This document shows positions 13,101-30,309 of a stretch of 64,000 bases of DNA, piece after piece. The notes under the pieces are model-generated. The model did no database searches. It was not told the origin of the DNA and saw only the letters and a list, made by a program, of their open reading frames with translations. This DNA comes from Clavelina lepadiformis (lineage: Eukaryota > Chordata > Ascidiacea > Aplousobranchia > Clavelinidae). A program made the translations under genes and the position numbers. The stretch's first letter is position 1; every line of letters begins with the position of its first letter. The stretch spans positions 3,410,001-3,474,000 of the forward strand of contig NC_135242.1 of NCBI RefSeq assembly GCF_947623445.1, read 5' to 3'.

Positions 13101-15910
13101 GCTTAATGCACGTAAGATGCACACATTTTACAGATTCCCGGACCTTATACCAGAGGCGCTTCCTGAAAAAATACTTTCCTCAAAGCCGGTAAATTTTTTG
13201 CTATCTTTACAGATTCTGATGGAAGAATTTGTAGAGGAAGTGGCAAGTACTCCTGGCGAGGCCAGGCTTATTCTCACCTCCGCTGTAGCCGCGGGCGATG
13301 CAACAATCGAGTCAGCTTACGAAATTGAAAACATCTGCAAGTGAGTAAATGTATGGTGCATTATGCAGATGACGATCTATGATTAGCTTTTACTATGCTA
13401 CTGGTAATTGTTATTGCTAATTGCCGATTGTCCATCATGCTATATGCTAATTGTTGCGTGTTAGCATTCTTGATCTTGTCCACGTCATGACTTACGATTT
13501 CCATGGCGGATCGTGGGAAGATCTCACCGGTCACAATACTCCTCTTCGTGGCAACACTGGCCCCCCGTCGACTGCCCACTTTAACGTTGTATGTAAAAAG
13601 AAACTTTAACCTGATCACTTTATTACAATTTTACTGCAATTTTGAGGTAGGTTGTTTGATCTTATTTCTATACCGATGCAATTTTTTTGCAGGAAGATGC
13701 GATTGATATCTGGCTGGACGGCGGATGCAACCCTAAAAAATTAGTCTTGGGTCTGGCCACTTACGGAAGGTGAGACGAAAAATGGAAAAGAACTTTGACT
13801 TGTAACAAAATCAGTTGAAGCAAACACGAAAAGCAGAATAATTTTGTTGTTTGTGGGTATAAATTAATTTTATTTCCAAGGACGTACACTTTGGCCGACG
13901 CAGCAAATGACTATGGTTACAATGCTACTGGTACAGGGCCTGGTGACGCCGGTACATACACGAGAGAAGCGGGATTTTTGGCTTATTATGAGGTTGTTGC
14001 GATTGAACAGTTAAAGATAGCTATAACTCAAAATCATCTTCAGTAACTGTGAAAGCTTTTTTACGGCAAAGAAAACTCCAGTAATATTTTAACATGTCAT
14101 AAACTAGATATATTCGATGATTTCAAAAGGAACATTGGTTTGGAATGATGACGTTAACGCACCAGCTATAGTTGTTGGGGACCAGTGGATAAGTTACGAT
14201 GACGAGAGTTCTCACAAAACGAAGGTAGGATTTTTGTTCGCTTAAAATCTTACTTTCTTGTGTAATTATAGCAATTTATTGTGAAGCGTGTATGATTTCA
14301 AAGTTTAATAGAGTTTAGAGAAAGGAAAAGAATGGAGTAAGATTGTCTTATGATAACTTCTTTAATCTCAGATTAACTTTATGAGAAGCAAGGGTTTAGG
14401 AGGAATTATGGTTTGGGCACTCGACAACGATGACTTCAATGGCAAGTTCACCGGCCAACGATATCCTCTGCTCAGGTTCGAAAGGCAAAAAGGCGGGAAA
14501 AGTATCAAGCTATAACTTGCTTAAAAAAATCTTCGTGTTTTTAAATACAACTTGGATCTATCACTAGGTCAATTTATCACGAACTTACCGGAGAATATAG
14601 TCCAGGGTGCTTTGTTTCTCCCACAACAGCCGCGGTCACTTGGTGGCCAAACCCCGGCGCAACCGACCCTCCGCAGGAGGTTATCTGCTGGTACCCCACA
14701 CAGCCGGGTGAAACAACTCCCACATTCACCACAAAAACGACCCAAGACCCGGGCAATACCAATACCCCGCCGGTCACTACTGCCCCAACGAACCCGCCGT
14801 GCGAAGGTGAATGAATCGTAACTTTGAGTTAAAACAATTTATGCTTATTGGGAGGCTGAACCTAAGGCTCGCTTAAAGGAGAGCTACAATGATTGCACCA
14901 ACTTTAGGCGGCCTCTGAAAAACCATTTGTTGACAAAAATGTTCTTATTTTGATTATTTAAGAATTCATTGGCTTTAAGTTGACAAGAGAGAAAGGGCAA
15001 ATAACACCAAAAGCATCTAATACGAGGTTTCACTTAAAAGTTTGATAATTTTTGTGAGCCTCTGTGCTAACCCGTCACCAAACCTAAGACAAACTCTCAG
15101 AGTTATGTTAACATATAGGATTTACACACATTATCGAAAGTGTTTAATCTGTGCTACCTCTTATGGTTGGATTATTCCGACCTTAAACAGCCGTAGAAAA
15201 AGTGCCGTGAATTGGTTAATGGTTTTTCATCCGCTTGTTCTGTTATAATTTTGCGAAATTTCGCCGTTTATTTTGAAGGAAGCAATTGTGTGCCTTGCGC
15301 CGGAAAACCTGATGGCTTTTACCCAGATCCTGAGAGATGTGAATGCTATTACCAATGTCTCAACCACGTCGACACGCATAAATGCTGTGCGGTAAGTCTT
15401 TCTCATTTGGACATTACGCTCCGTTGACTTGTGGTCACTTTTACGTTGATTGTGCACAGAACGGCCTCCTCTGGAATGACCAACTGAGTGGTTGCGATTG
15501 GGATTACAACGTAGACTGCACTAACGACATCAACCCAACCTCGACAGCAACAACAACCCAAGCTACTGTTGCCCCAACCGACCCAAACACAGCAGCCCCA
15601 ACCGACCCGAACACTGCACCTCCCACAAATACCCCTCCTTCTGGTGGTGAGTGTTAGATTTTGACTCAAACCCAGCTGCCCAAGCAGGGCAGCTAGAAAC
15701 TAAAGCTTTTGCGTTAATTGTGTTTGATTCGCAGAAGATTTCACTTGTACCGATAAAGCCGACGGAAATTACGCGGATCCAGACGACTGCCACGTTTTCT
15801 ACCAATGCTCAGGTGGCCGAGTTATCGAAAAGCAATGCGCCGGTGGCACGTATTACGACGGCAACATTTGCAACTGGGAAGATCCGAACAACCCTTGTAA
15901 CCCGCAATAA
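10157..15910 (+). CDS. Secreted chitinase 1 (GH18 plus two CBM14 domains)
   Basis: Endochitinase of the vertebrate acidic chitinase / chitotriosidase type, predicted to be secreted. Fourteen exons: 10157-10217, 10624-10793, 11436-11591, 12380-12508, 13213-13340, 13465-13588, 13693-13769, 13881-13992, 14108-14224, 14372-14475, 14568-14806, 15279-15391, 15460-15646, 15735-15910. Phases agree across all joins, giving 630 residues. Signal peptide [20 protein letters not shown]. The GH18 barrel starts at [14 protein letters not shown]; the active site is [10 protein letters not shown] with catalytic Glu at about residue 152; MTYDFHG and [13 protein letters not shown] follow. A Thr/Pro linker leads to a first CBM14 ([20 protein letters not shown]), a second Thr/Pro linker, and a second CBM14 ending [12 protein letters not shown]. 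The exon 11 linker is longer than in the paralogue and includes two extra Cys. Polyadenylation signal at 15976. Confidence 0.93.
10930..11095 (+). repeat. Possible tRNA-derived SINE in chitinase 1 intron 2
   Basis: GTGTAGCCAAGTGGTTTGAG resembles a tRNA A box, and GTTTAATACC about 45 bases later resembles a degenerate B box. An unrelated tail ending in AT-rich sequence follows. A similar tRNA-like head (GGTAGCCGAGTGGTTA) occurs near 6831. The head-to-tail layout fits a tRNA-derived SINE, but no target-site duplication was found and only two candidate heads are seen in the window. Confidence 0.35.
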
Positions 15911-15975
15911 GCGCACAATGCCTTATTAATGGATATTAAAAGATACAGTCGTAATTAAACTTATAACCCGAATTG

Positions 15976-15981
15976 AATAAA
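15976..15981 (+). terminator. Polyadenylation signal of chitinase 1
   Basis: AATAAA, 66 bases after the chitinase 1 stop codon. Confidence 0.6.
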
Positions 15982-18216
15982 CATTAGTTGTTTAGGAAGG
16001 AGACCATGGTTTAACAGCGTTAAAAACGGAATAATACGAGATTTCTGTACGGAAATTGGTTAAATTCGTCACAGACAATAAGAGTGCTGTGCACGGGTAT
16101 ATGCTGGCATCAGCAAATAGAGAGTTATCTTGCTACTGCAAACGCTTCTTTGCGTTTTCAGTTAATGTGTCGAGTGATAGGTATACAGTGCTTGTCAAGT
16201 GACACTCGCTTAGGCTTAATTCTCACGTGATTCACATCCAGTTACACGATGACGTAATAACGATTATGACAACGGTTTACTGACAGGCAAAAGATCTTGT
16301 GTACCTGCTGTAAGGTTAACAGTATAAAAATGATTTACAAGACATTAAAGACATACCTCATAACACTGAATGCTTCTTCAAACTAGTAGCAACAGAAAAA
16401 ATGTGAAAAAAACGGTAAAAGATTGTTGACCGATCAGTATATAACGATGGCGTTCATGCATGAACGTAAAGTGGCGTCGGGAGAAGCCATATAAAGTAAG
16501 AAATCGGTTGACACGTTGGCAGATTAGATTGTTATTGACTGAAATTTTCAAAATGCGTTTCACAAAGTTTCGATCACTGCAATTGGTTTAGAAAGCAAAG
16601 TTAAAATAATCGTAAATTAAGCGTATATATATTAATGGCATTAAAGACACTTGCTCCTGTTCAATGTAAACGGAAGATCATTTGCCGATATAAGTAAGGG
16701 TTGATTTGCTGGAAGTCGTACCGGCGGACGTTTTTGTCCTCCCTCAAGATTGTGAATCGACCAGTGAACAATTATTCGCTTATAAAATGCCAAGTAGGCT
16801 ATCATGAGATTACACTCAACGCAAGGGAACGCAAACACGTATTATTAATAAAATTCGATGATTTTCGAGCATGTGCTCTATCATATTTGCAGTAATGCAG
16901 CATATTTAAAACAGATACAAAAACATATACTGAGAATCCTAAGCGCTACCAAAACATCAAACTTGTGTTGCAAGTTAGATCTTTGCAAAAAAATGATTTG
17001 AGTTAAATCGAGTCGTTTGACAAATAAGATTCAAGTCAAGTCAGGATTTTAGTTGATATCTTTGGCCAAACAATACAGAAAGCAAAAATACCTTTCCTGT
17101 CAACAACAAAATTTTGAAGAAAGTCAAAATTTGCTTCGTTTTGCTGAAAGCGTTCGTAGGCAAACAAACTTCATTTTGAGTTGCGCTTATGTTTGAACGA
17201 AAGAAAGAAAAGTTTTTTTTAATTCATTTACTTCTGAAACATAATCAATCAGAACTGACTCGAGTCAAGTCAAATTATTTGTTTACGTAGTTTCTTAAAA
17301 AGGGACTCGAGTCAAGTCAAGTGTTTGCAAAAGTTGACTTTTAGTGCCAAGTCATTAGAGGCATAGCATAACTAAAGAGTAAAGACTTTATTAAAGTTTA
17401 GACAAACTCATAGCGGAATTTAAATTATGTGTATGGCATGATTTATGATCTTGTTTGTAATTTGTATAAGCAAGCTTTCATTGGAAAATCCTCTATAGGA
17501 GCTTCAAACGCTCATTACATTAAACCACTGCCCACGCAAATCAGTTTCTGTGTTTGTTTTATTATGACGTCAAAGGTTTGGGCTTGCAAGATTTTGAGCT
17601 TTTATATTTCTTCATAACCCTATATAAAAAAATGCTATGTGCAGTTTACGTTTAAAAATTATATAATACAGTTCAAAAATAACACTTAATTCCGATAATA
17701 CAGCTACGCAATCCTCTTTGTACCTTTAAAATATTTAGCATTGGTGTCGAAATGTTTGTCAATAAATAAGACATACTGTCTACATTTATCGGTATGTATA
17801 CAGCATTATCTTTTTTTAGCAAACTCATTCCAAAATAGCTACTTAATAAAACGAAAATATTTCATGAAATAAAAATAGAAGCTTATTTACAAAAGGCACA
17901 GATGTAACATTCACACGGCCCATTCCAACATGGACCAAACTGTATTTGTATAAATGTATTACACGATCGAATGAAACTTCATAAAGTTATAACATCGCGT
18001 CTATAACCAAAAGTCGCAGCTTATCAGTTTATGTTTTGACGAGACAGGAGGGTACAGACAAGACTATACTCTGTAGTCTGTAGACTATATAGGTGTATAT
18101 AAGTGTACAGGCTTTTTATACTGAAGCAAATTCCATGTTGCAAGACATCGTTTATATGATGTAATTGCCTTTGTTTTTATTTTACAGCTGGTTAATCTTG
18201 ACAAGAACTTATTCAG
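15982..18216. other. Intergenic spacer between the tandem chitinases
   Basis: About 2.2 kb with no supportable exon. The short ORFs (for example 16378-16563 and 16641-16838 minus, 17429-17617 plus) have no recognisable features. The middle, about 16985-17345, holds a degenerate repeat built from CGAGTCAAGTCAAG-like words, annotated separately. The right end should contain the chitinase 2 promoter; the sequence just before 18217 (TTACAGCTGG) may be the end of a 5' UTR intron. Confidence 0.5.
16985..17345. repeat. Interspersed repeat with GACTCGAGTCAAGTC words
   Basis: Three blocks (around 17000-17045, 17258-17278 and 17296-17345) carry CGAGTC..CAAGTCAAGTC. The phrase TTAAAAAGGGACTCGAGTC precedes the last block. 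A reverse-oriented relative lies near 47095-47235 (reverse complement TTAAAAGGGACTCAAGG and GAGTCATTTGACA, compared with GAGTCGTTTGACA here). Two orientations far apart suggest a dispersed element with decayed ends. Family unknown. Confidence 0.4.
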
Positions 18217-23262
<5,046 letters not shown>

Positions 23263-24015
23263 GCATATTGTCGTGACGACAAACCGAGCCGTAATTGTAC
23301 TTGTCGCCCAAATTAATTGATTTTAAATGAATTATGTAATTTCCAAGGTGTAACAAAAGTTGTGTACGTAAATGGTCTTGCCTTGCTTTAATGCCGCAAT
23401 AAAGTAAATCCCAGATCCTTGACTTGGGTTTTGCCACGTTTTACGTCATGCAAGAATTACCAGGTTATGAGGTCATAATACATGCAAACCGGACGTCATG
23501 GTGCAAAGAAAGAAATACGTTAAAAATTTTATGGAAGCTTGAGCGAGTACAAACAGTGTATGGTAAAAATCTTTTCAAAAGCAACGTATGTTTAAAGAAG
23601 GTTAAACTGTCAGGTTATGCCATGTCTATAAAATGCACAAAATGTGGATAGTAATTCATTTCGATTATACCAATTTTACTGACAGAACGCGCAAAACTTA
23701 GACCTTAACCACTCTCTTCTAAACCAAAAAATTATCAAGCTTAGTCCGTTGACCAGAAGAAAAAGAGAAGGTAAAAACTTTCAAAGGCTAACGTAGTCAG
23801 ATTCTAACCCATGAAAGCTTGTCCACTCATGCGTACCAAGAATTCTTCACATGTTTTGAGTTCAATGCACCCCGTTAGAGACAAAAAAGAGTTCAAACAT
23901 GCATTAAGGTTAGCCCAGTGATGTCCAACCCCCCGCCCAGTTAAAAGGTTTCGTTGTTGTGCCTGGTGCTCAGTGATTGATCGTAGTCATTCGTTGTCGA
24001 TTGTAATATACGTGC
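23263..24015. other. Intergenic, chitinase 2 3' end to plakin-repeat gene
   Basis: Contains AATAAA at 23398-23403, 136 bases past the chitinase 2 stop and a plausible polyadenylation signal. The rest shows no exon. The ORF at 23424-23651 plus lacks any family feature. The right part is the presumed upstream promoter for exon 1A of the plakin-repeat gene. Confidence 0.5.
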
Positions 24016-25864
24016 ATGACGATGGATAATTATATCCGCACGCTGGCGCTGATAATACTTTTATGTCGCGCTGAAGCTCTTCAGATTGAATGTGATCAGC
24101 CGATAACGCCGGTCGTAGTCATCAGTATAGTCTGTACCATGGCGGTTATGCTCGTCATTCTATCTATTTATCTGCTATATAATCGCTGCAAGAGTAAAGG
24201 TGAGAACGGTTTAGTTTTCTAGAGAACTTGTCATTACTTTCAATACTTAAATCATTGGTTTTTTTAAAGGATGTTGTGCTGCATTGTGACGTGTCTAGTG
24301 GTTTTGTCACATCACATTGCTTGCGGTTTTACGGTTATCTTGTCCGAGGCTTGTGCTTCAAGCTATATCGTCATAACAACGATAGCGGATCGCGTTGATG
24401 TGTCAAGTACAGTCGCATTGCTTGCAGGCAAAACGTACAGTGAAGTTAAACCTGAGTCATTTAGCTTTACTTTAATGAAAACTTCTTGTTGTTTTTGGCT
24501 TCATTGTAGTGCTTGAGCATGTAGGAAAGTTTGAACAAGTTAATGTGCAGCACGAAACAGTTATTAGGCCGGTTAGCAAACAATTTTTATTACGTCAGAT
24601 AGGAAAGATTACGTCGTTATCAGGGGAACGTTAAGTACCAAGTATGATTGTGATATGGTACCTTCTTTCAAAGAAAAGTAATGTCTCATATTGAACTTTT
24701 GCGTACCTCTGATTCGGCTAGATCTGTTCCTTGAAATGTAAACTAACATCTCTGTAAATTTTTCTCCATGCATTGGTTTAGTTTGAACGTCTTTGTTTGA
24801 AGTTGGTCAATTTGTGTTGGTGTCAAATTTTTTCAGGAGACGATTTTCTTGTTGGGAATATATGTTTGGTGACATTACCTTTTTACGTAATTTAGGTCGA
24901 TTGGTTGATATGCTTGAGTGAATAAAAACTTCCCTCAGAAGGCGCACGGCGGCAATAAGGATCCAGTATTCTAGTCGCTATTTACCGCGCGAATAATGAT
25001 CGATTATTTGTACAACGCAACAATTTGAGTAAGAAAACAGGACATTTGACACGGCGTGCTCGCATAAAATCGTTGTGTGTTTTATGACGAAATAGTCACA
25101 GTGAAAGGGATCTGGGGTTGACGATCGTATTTGTTTACGGATGGCGTTTCGCCAGCCTACGTTTCATGATTTATTGCTTAGGTTACGAGCGTTTTGCAGT
25201 TAAAAGCCTTCTACCTGAGCTTGGCTTTCGTACACGCACAAAAGGTTAAAACTCTATAACAGGCGCGAGTGACTGACGTTGTCTATTTCGCTTTTCTTCC
25301 TTTTGAGATTGTCGTAAGTGTGCAGTTAGCGTGGCCCGCAAAGTTACCTTAGGTCGAATTTAGATGCTTGTTATTAGCAGGCAAAAATTAGCTGCGGACT
25401 TTCAGAACTTATTATATTGCATAAAATTATTTAGCATGGGCATTCATGGAGCGTTAAGGTTAAGTGCACCCGATGCTCAGTTGAGAAACAAAAAGGTTTA
25501 ATTAAAACATTTTCTTATTGAACGATATTAAACCAGCAACCCACAAACCATTGCAGCTAAGCCTCTACTTTCACGTGACAAAGCTCGCAAAACGAGAGAA
25601 AAGGTTTATTCAAAGCAAAAACACCACAACCAGAGTAGATGTAAATATTTTAATTGCAGGCGTTTCGAATAATAACTATTAACTACATTATTATATACTT
25701 ATTCTATATGCAAAATGCAATGCATAATGATAGTAATATGTGACGTTTCAATCTTTAGTAACGTTAGTTAATTTTTCACCATTTCGCTCTTAAGAAAAGT
25801 TCTACTCATGGAAAGGTCGCCTTAACTAATGAAAAGAAAACCTGGAGGTGCCGGGTATCGATCC

Positions 25865-25899
<35 letters not shown>

Positions 25900-26386
25900 T
25901 GTGAGCTACACCCCCGTGACGTTATTCGCTTTCGTAACAAAAATAATCACACCGCCGGTACCTGCCTAGTTCAACTGAAGTTGCTCAGATCAGAGGATCA
26001 GATTTTTATTTCCGAATGACGTAGTGCCCATGAAACAGCTTACTTACCAATCAAACTTAAAAAATACAAATTTAGCAACAAAGCTATTAAGGCTAACGGT
26101 ATTGATTAGCGACAAAATTAGCATCATGCTTTATTGTGCTATAACGAAAACGATTAGCATAGTAATTTTCTCTACCACAGTTAATGGCATAAAATAAAAG
26201 ATGCGATAGTCGGAATATTCTCACGGATTGAGGATTTCAATTAACTATGTAGCCTTCACGTACTCGAAAAAGAAGAGATTCTTATACCGGAATTAGAAGG
26301 CTACAGTTTAAGGCTGTAGGCTATGGCGACAAAGTTTCAATTTTAATGGTTCGCAAAACAAAACTGGAGGTGCCGGGTATCGATCC

Positions 26387-26421
<35 letters not shown>

Positions 26422-26567
26422 TGTGAGCTACACCCCCCTGTCGTCAACCGCTTTCGTAACAAAACAATGACACCGCCAACAATTAGACCATGCTTAAGAA
26501 AAGTCCTAAACTTGAATAGGTTGCTTTATCTAATAAAGGAAAAACTGGAGGTGCCGGGTATCGATCC

Positions 26568-26602
<35 letters not shown>

Positions 26603-29600
26603 TGTGAGCTACACCCCCGTGACATGCTATTGTCATTAATCCTTAATTACTTAACAAAAGATAAATTAACGTGTGATGACAACCTTTTCCATAAACCACT
26701 TGAAATCCCACTTAATCTCGAATGCTGTACTCTTTAATTGGGAGCAGCAGAATTCAACAGCTGTATAAGCAAGTGAAGAAAAAGGAAAGAAACAGGTTTT
26801 GTTTCATAATACAAGGTTTATTATATGAAAGTTAAGCAATTAAATTTCAAAGATATTTGAAAAGTTCATCGCAATTTTCGATGGAAATGTTAGATTCTGA
26901 TTAGGTTGTAAGTTACATTCAACACTTCACACGTGTAATGTTTTCACGCTTCGTTGGCCACGCAAACTGCAATCACGTGACACTTGTCGCTCTTAGTTTT
27001 TTGGTAAACATCATAGCAAAAATGTCTTTATTTTGGTCCATGACCTTTGGAGCTGGTATTCTGGAATTTTTTCTTGATCTGTTCACAATCGCCATCATAT
27101 TTGATGTAATAGCTTTGTTTTTCATGGGAAGGTGTATTTGGAATTGGGGTAAGTCGACCGAAGTACTTGTTGTTGTTTATGGAGGCTCTCTGGTTGTGCT
27201 CTTGGGAAATGTGTTCTGTGTTTGTTTTCTTGTGTGGTGAGGCGCTGTTTGCTAATATTTACTCTGTTGTTCGCGTTCATAAGTAATATTTTTGTTATAA
27301 AGGGATTAACAAAACTTGCGGTTATGATTTTTCATCGTTATTTTATTACAGCAACGCTCCCCAACAATGAGCAGAAGGCGGGATACAGCAATGTCGTCGA
27401 TGTCACTGATGAAACTGGTAAAGAATGGATGACTGTTTCGGAAAATATTTTTAAACTTTGAATTAAGGAAAAATCAGATTAATGTTTCCTTATGGTTTTT
27501 GAAAATGTTGCAAACAGCACAACGAGTATAAAAATAGACATATATACCGTATATATTTACAAATAGAAGTATATTAAAGACGTTCGGTTTATACTTTTTC
27601 TTTGGTGTATGTTTCTTTTAGAAATTTTTAAACATACGTCTCTTGTTTTCAATCGGAGGTTTTTTAAATAGTTTTTTACCTTCACCTAGCCTCAACTTCG
27701 ACCAGCAGAACCCCGATAGTGGTTAAAACATTTGTCAACGAATCTACCCAAACCGGCGACGCAACAACCGAAGAAAAATCGGTAAAATTTCCGCAATGCT
27801 TTCGTTTTCGGAACGCAATCAGTTAAAACAAAAACTCATTATCCGTTCATAATTAGTTTGCTGACTGACGCAATAAAACACCGTTTAACCAATTGTTGCT
27901 TTCTGGTTGCTAGGTCCAAGCCGATCTTGGCAATGTAATGGGCTCGGGTTTAGTTTTCGCCCCCATTGCAAGCACTCACACCGCCACAGCTTTTCTAGAA
28001 ATTAAAAAATCTGGTAGCGACGAAGGGGAAGTACTGGATGGCCCAGTGGGGAGTTCTTCGGAGTCATCGAGTTCAAGTTCAAGTTCTAGTTCAGATGACG
28101 AAGGTGAACTTTTTTTCGCAATATTCTGATTCCTGTTTAAACTAATTTTGCCAGAAAGCGGAATGGGCTAAATTACACCACACACAATCAAAGGAGCCTT
28201 TGCTGGTAATTGCTATCTCTTCAATTTAAGATGCTTGTAAGCCACTGTACCATGTGCACAGCTACCATCACACTTACGAATAATCGCATCAAAGGTGCCG
28301 CCGATTACGCAGTCGGCCGGAACGAATATTTTGTTACTTCAAATCGCGTTAAACTGCTTAATATTTCATCAGAGGACCATGCGACGGTGAAGAAAGAAGA
28401 TGATGGAAAATATGAACAACTTCCACCTCCAGTGGAACCAGAGGTTGAAACGATCGAGCATCAGACGCAAGAGCAAGATCCTCCTCCTGTCAAACGTGGA
28501 TCTTCCCGAGATGAGATTAAATTCAAGTCTGGGTGGAGGAAAACGGTCAAGCTGATGGAACTGGTTCGCGCCAAGTTAATTGAAGAGAAGAAGATTCTCG
28601 AACTCGAACGGGAAGAGGTATGACGTTAGCGTCTTGCGCGTCAACGTTTACAGTAAACGCTTCGGTGATTTTACAAAGCTATGTTCAAAATATTTTGCCA
28701 CGGTTATTAGCTAAGGAACGCTTGTGCTGGTTTCCTTAGGCCTGCTTGACGTGATGTGTTTATTTCTTCCAGGTGAGCCAAGAAGACGTTGAAAAGGAAC
28801 TCAGGCCCTACCTGATTGGCCAGTATCCAATCGCTGGGATCTATGACGACAGAAACGGACAGAAAGTAGCTCTTCTAGCGGCCCATAAGAAGGGCCTCAT
28901 TTCTAGAGGTGGCTGAATGTCTTAGATCCCTCAATTACAAAATATTGATTTTAGTTGAGATATGTTTGCTAACAATTGTCCAGCTATTTGTGTGTTTTAA
29001 AATTTTTCCGTTTCTTTGCGCACCAAACAATTCTCTTTGCGTGCGGTTGTTGTGGTTGATTGATAATAAGGCCTGTATGAGTATCAAAGTGAATCGATGT
29101 GGTCTTGAACAGGCACCGCGATGAGTTTGCTAGAAGCTCAAGCCGCCAACGGGAGCATTGCTGATCCCATGACCGGTCGTCAGATGTCGGTCGATGAAGC
29201 GTTAGAGAACAATTTGCTAGACAGACACTTTGCTTCTGTGCTTGGCCGAGCAGAAAGAGCTGTTCACGGGTACAAATATCGACCTACCGGCGAAGTTCTG
29301 TCGCTGTTTCAAGCCATGAAAAAAGTAAGTAGTTGGCGTAATATGGAATGCTTTCGAGCGAACGAACACTAGACCTAAGACAATATTCCTTTCAGCTTTG
29401 CCATTTCAGAATTGCAATTTAGCGCAGCGCAGCGCAGATCCGATATTCGACTTTGAAACGATAATATTCTGCTCATATGTCTCCTAGTTTGTTTATTTTT
29501 CCCAGAATTAAAAAACGAGTTCTTATTTCAGGGTTTAATCGTCGAAAATCACGGGATTCGTTTACTTGAAGCTCAGATCGCAACCGGAGGAATCATCGAT

Positions 29601-30309
29601 CCCGTCGCTAACATAAGGTTGCCAGTGGAAACAGCTTATGAGAGAGGTATGTATCATGTTTATCTGAGTTTTTTTTCAGTGGGTCGTTGTTATGTAACAG
29701 CTTGGCATTCGTCATCCATTTGTATATCGTGCGCCACCATGCGACGTACGATTTTCTGTTGTAAAACATAACTAAAAAGCCCACAAGCTCTTGCTGAGAA
29801 ACATTGTATTGTCTGCGAAGTCATTAGATTGGCAAATCAATTCCGCTAATTTTAAGTTTGCTGAGAAATTCGCTGCGGCATGCCTAATTGTTTTGGTGAT
29901 TCAAATCACGTGATTTAGGTTTGTTTGATGAAAACCTCCATCGAACTTTGGAGGACCCCAGTGACGACACAAAGGGATTCCTGGATCCAAACACAAATGA
30001 GAATCTAACCTATCTTGAACTGATGCAGAGATGTGTCGTCGATAAGGAAACTGATCTTCATCTTTTGCCGATCGTGAAACCTGAAGATAAACAAAATTAT
30101 AAGCAGCGGTAACTTTTTTCTCATGTTGATTTGCTGAAAAGTCCATTTATTAAATTCAAATCAGACAACCACTACTTGATCGGTTAAGCGCCACCTGAAA
30201 TACCTCTCTCATGATTTTTAGTTCGGCTTCCTTGGCCTCATCTATTCAAGGCAGAATGTCGAAAGAACCTTCGAGAAGAACAAGCACAGCAAGTTCAACA
30301 ACTGACTGA
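24016..30309 (+). CDS. Membrane-anchored plakin-repeat (plectin repeat) protein
   Basis: Ten-exon model, isoform A: 24016-24199, 27352-27417, 27690-27781, 27914-28103, 28262-28617, 28773-28908, 29113-29324, 29532-29646, 29919-30108, 30222-30309, giving 542 residues with consistent phases. Exon 1A encodes a signal peptide ([21 protein letters not shown]), about 11 exposed residues, and a membrane span ([20 protein letters not shown]) followed by a basic stop-transfer (NRCKSKG). The cytoplasmic part has a long Ser run then acidic residues (about residues 165-177), a charged helix ([20 protein letters not shown]), and from about residue 297 to 513 plakin repeats. Key strings are [40 protein letters not shown] and [19 protein letters not shown]. 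The Ser/Arg/Thr-rich tail ends TASSTTD. In desmoplakin and plectin such repeats bind intermediate filaments. A membrane-anchored version without plakin or spectrin domains is unusual. The exon 5 start is the least certain join. Confidence 0.8.
25843..25915 (-). tRNA. tRNA-Ala(AGC), copy 1
   Basis: A 73-nt cloverleaf on the minus strand: acceptor GGGGGTG pairs with CACCTCC, A box TAGCTCACATGG, anticodon loop CTTAGCATG giving AGC (Ala), T arm with GATCGATACC as B box, discriminator A. A T-rich stretch (TTTTCTTTTC) follows as Pol III terminator. It lies antisense in the presumed first intron of the plakin-repeat gene. All three copies share an identical body. Confidence 0.92.
26365..26437 (-). 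tRNA. tRNA-Ala(AGC), copy 2
   Basis: Same 73-nt sequence as the copy at 25843-25915, on the minus strand, followed by TTTTGTTTTG. The DNA 5' of this copy (CGCTTTCGTAACAAAA.. then CACCGCC on the plus strand) closely matches that beside copy 1, so the pair arose by local duplication of a unit larger than the tRNA. Confidence 0.92.
26546..26618 (-). tRNA. tRNA-Ala(AGC), copy 3
   Basis: Third identical 73-nt copy on the minus strand, 108 bases beyond copy 2, with a TTTTT terminator directly downstream. Its 5' flank differs from those of the other two apart from the shared GTGAC next to the gene in copies 1 and 3. Confidence 0.92.
27022..27148 (+). other. Alternative first coding exon (1B) of the plakin-repeat gene
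   Basis: An ATG-initiated exon ends at a strong GTAAGT donor in phase 1, the same phase as exon 1A, so it joins exon 2 at 27352 equally well. It encodes 42 residues with a hydrophobic segment ([20 protein letters not shown]) and a short basic end (RCIWNWG) but no clear cleavable signal peptide. Isoform B would be 523 residues with a signal-anchor. An in-frame upstream ATG at 26938 would add 28 residues. The use of two promoters is inferred from phase compatibility; it could instead be the only real start, with exon 1A a separate small gene. Confidence 0.6.

Noticed and set aside
24271-24516. ORF following exon 1A of the plakin-repeat gene
   Set aside because: No acceptor places it in frame with exon 1A, and it has no domain; it is probably intron.
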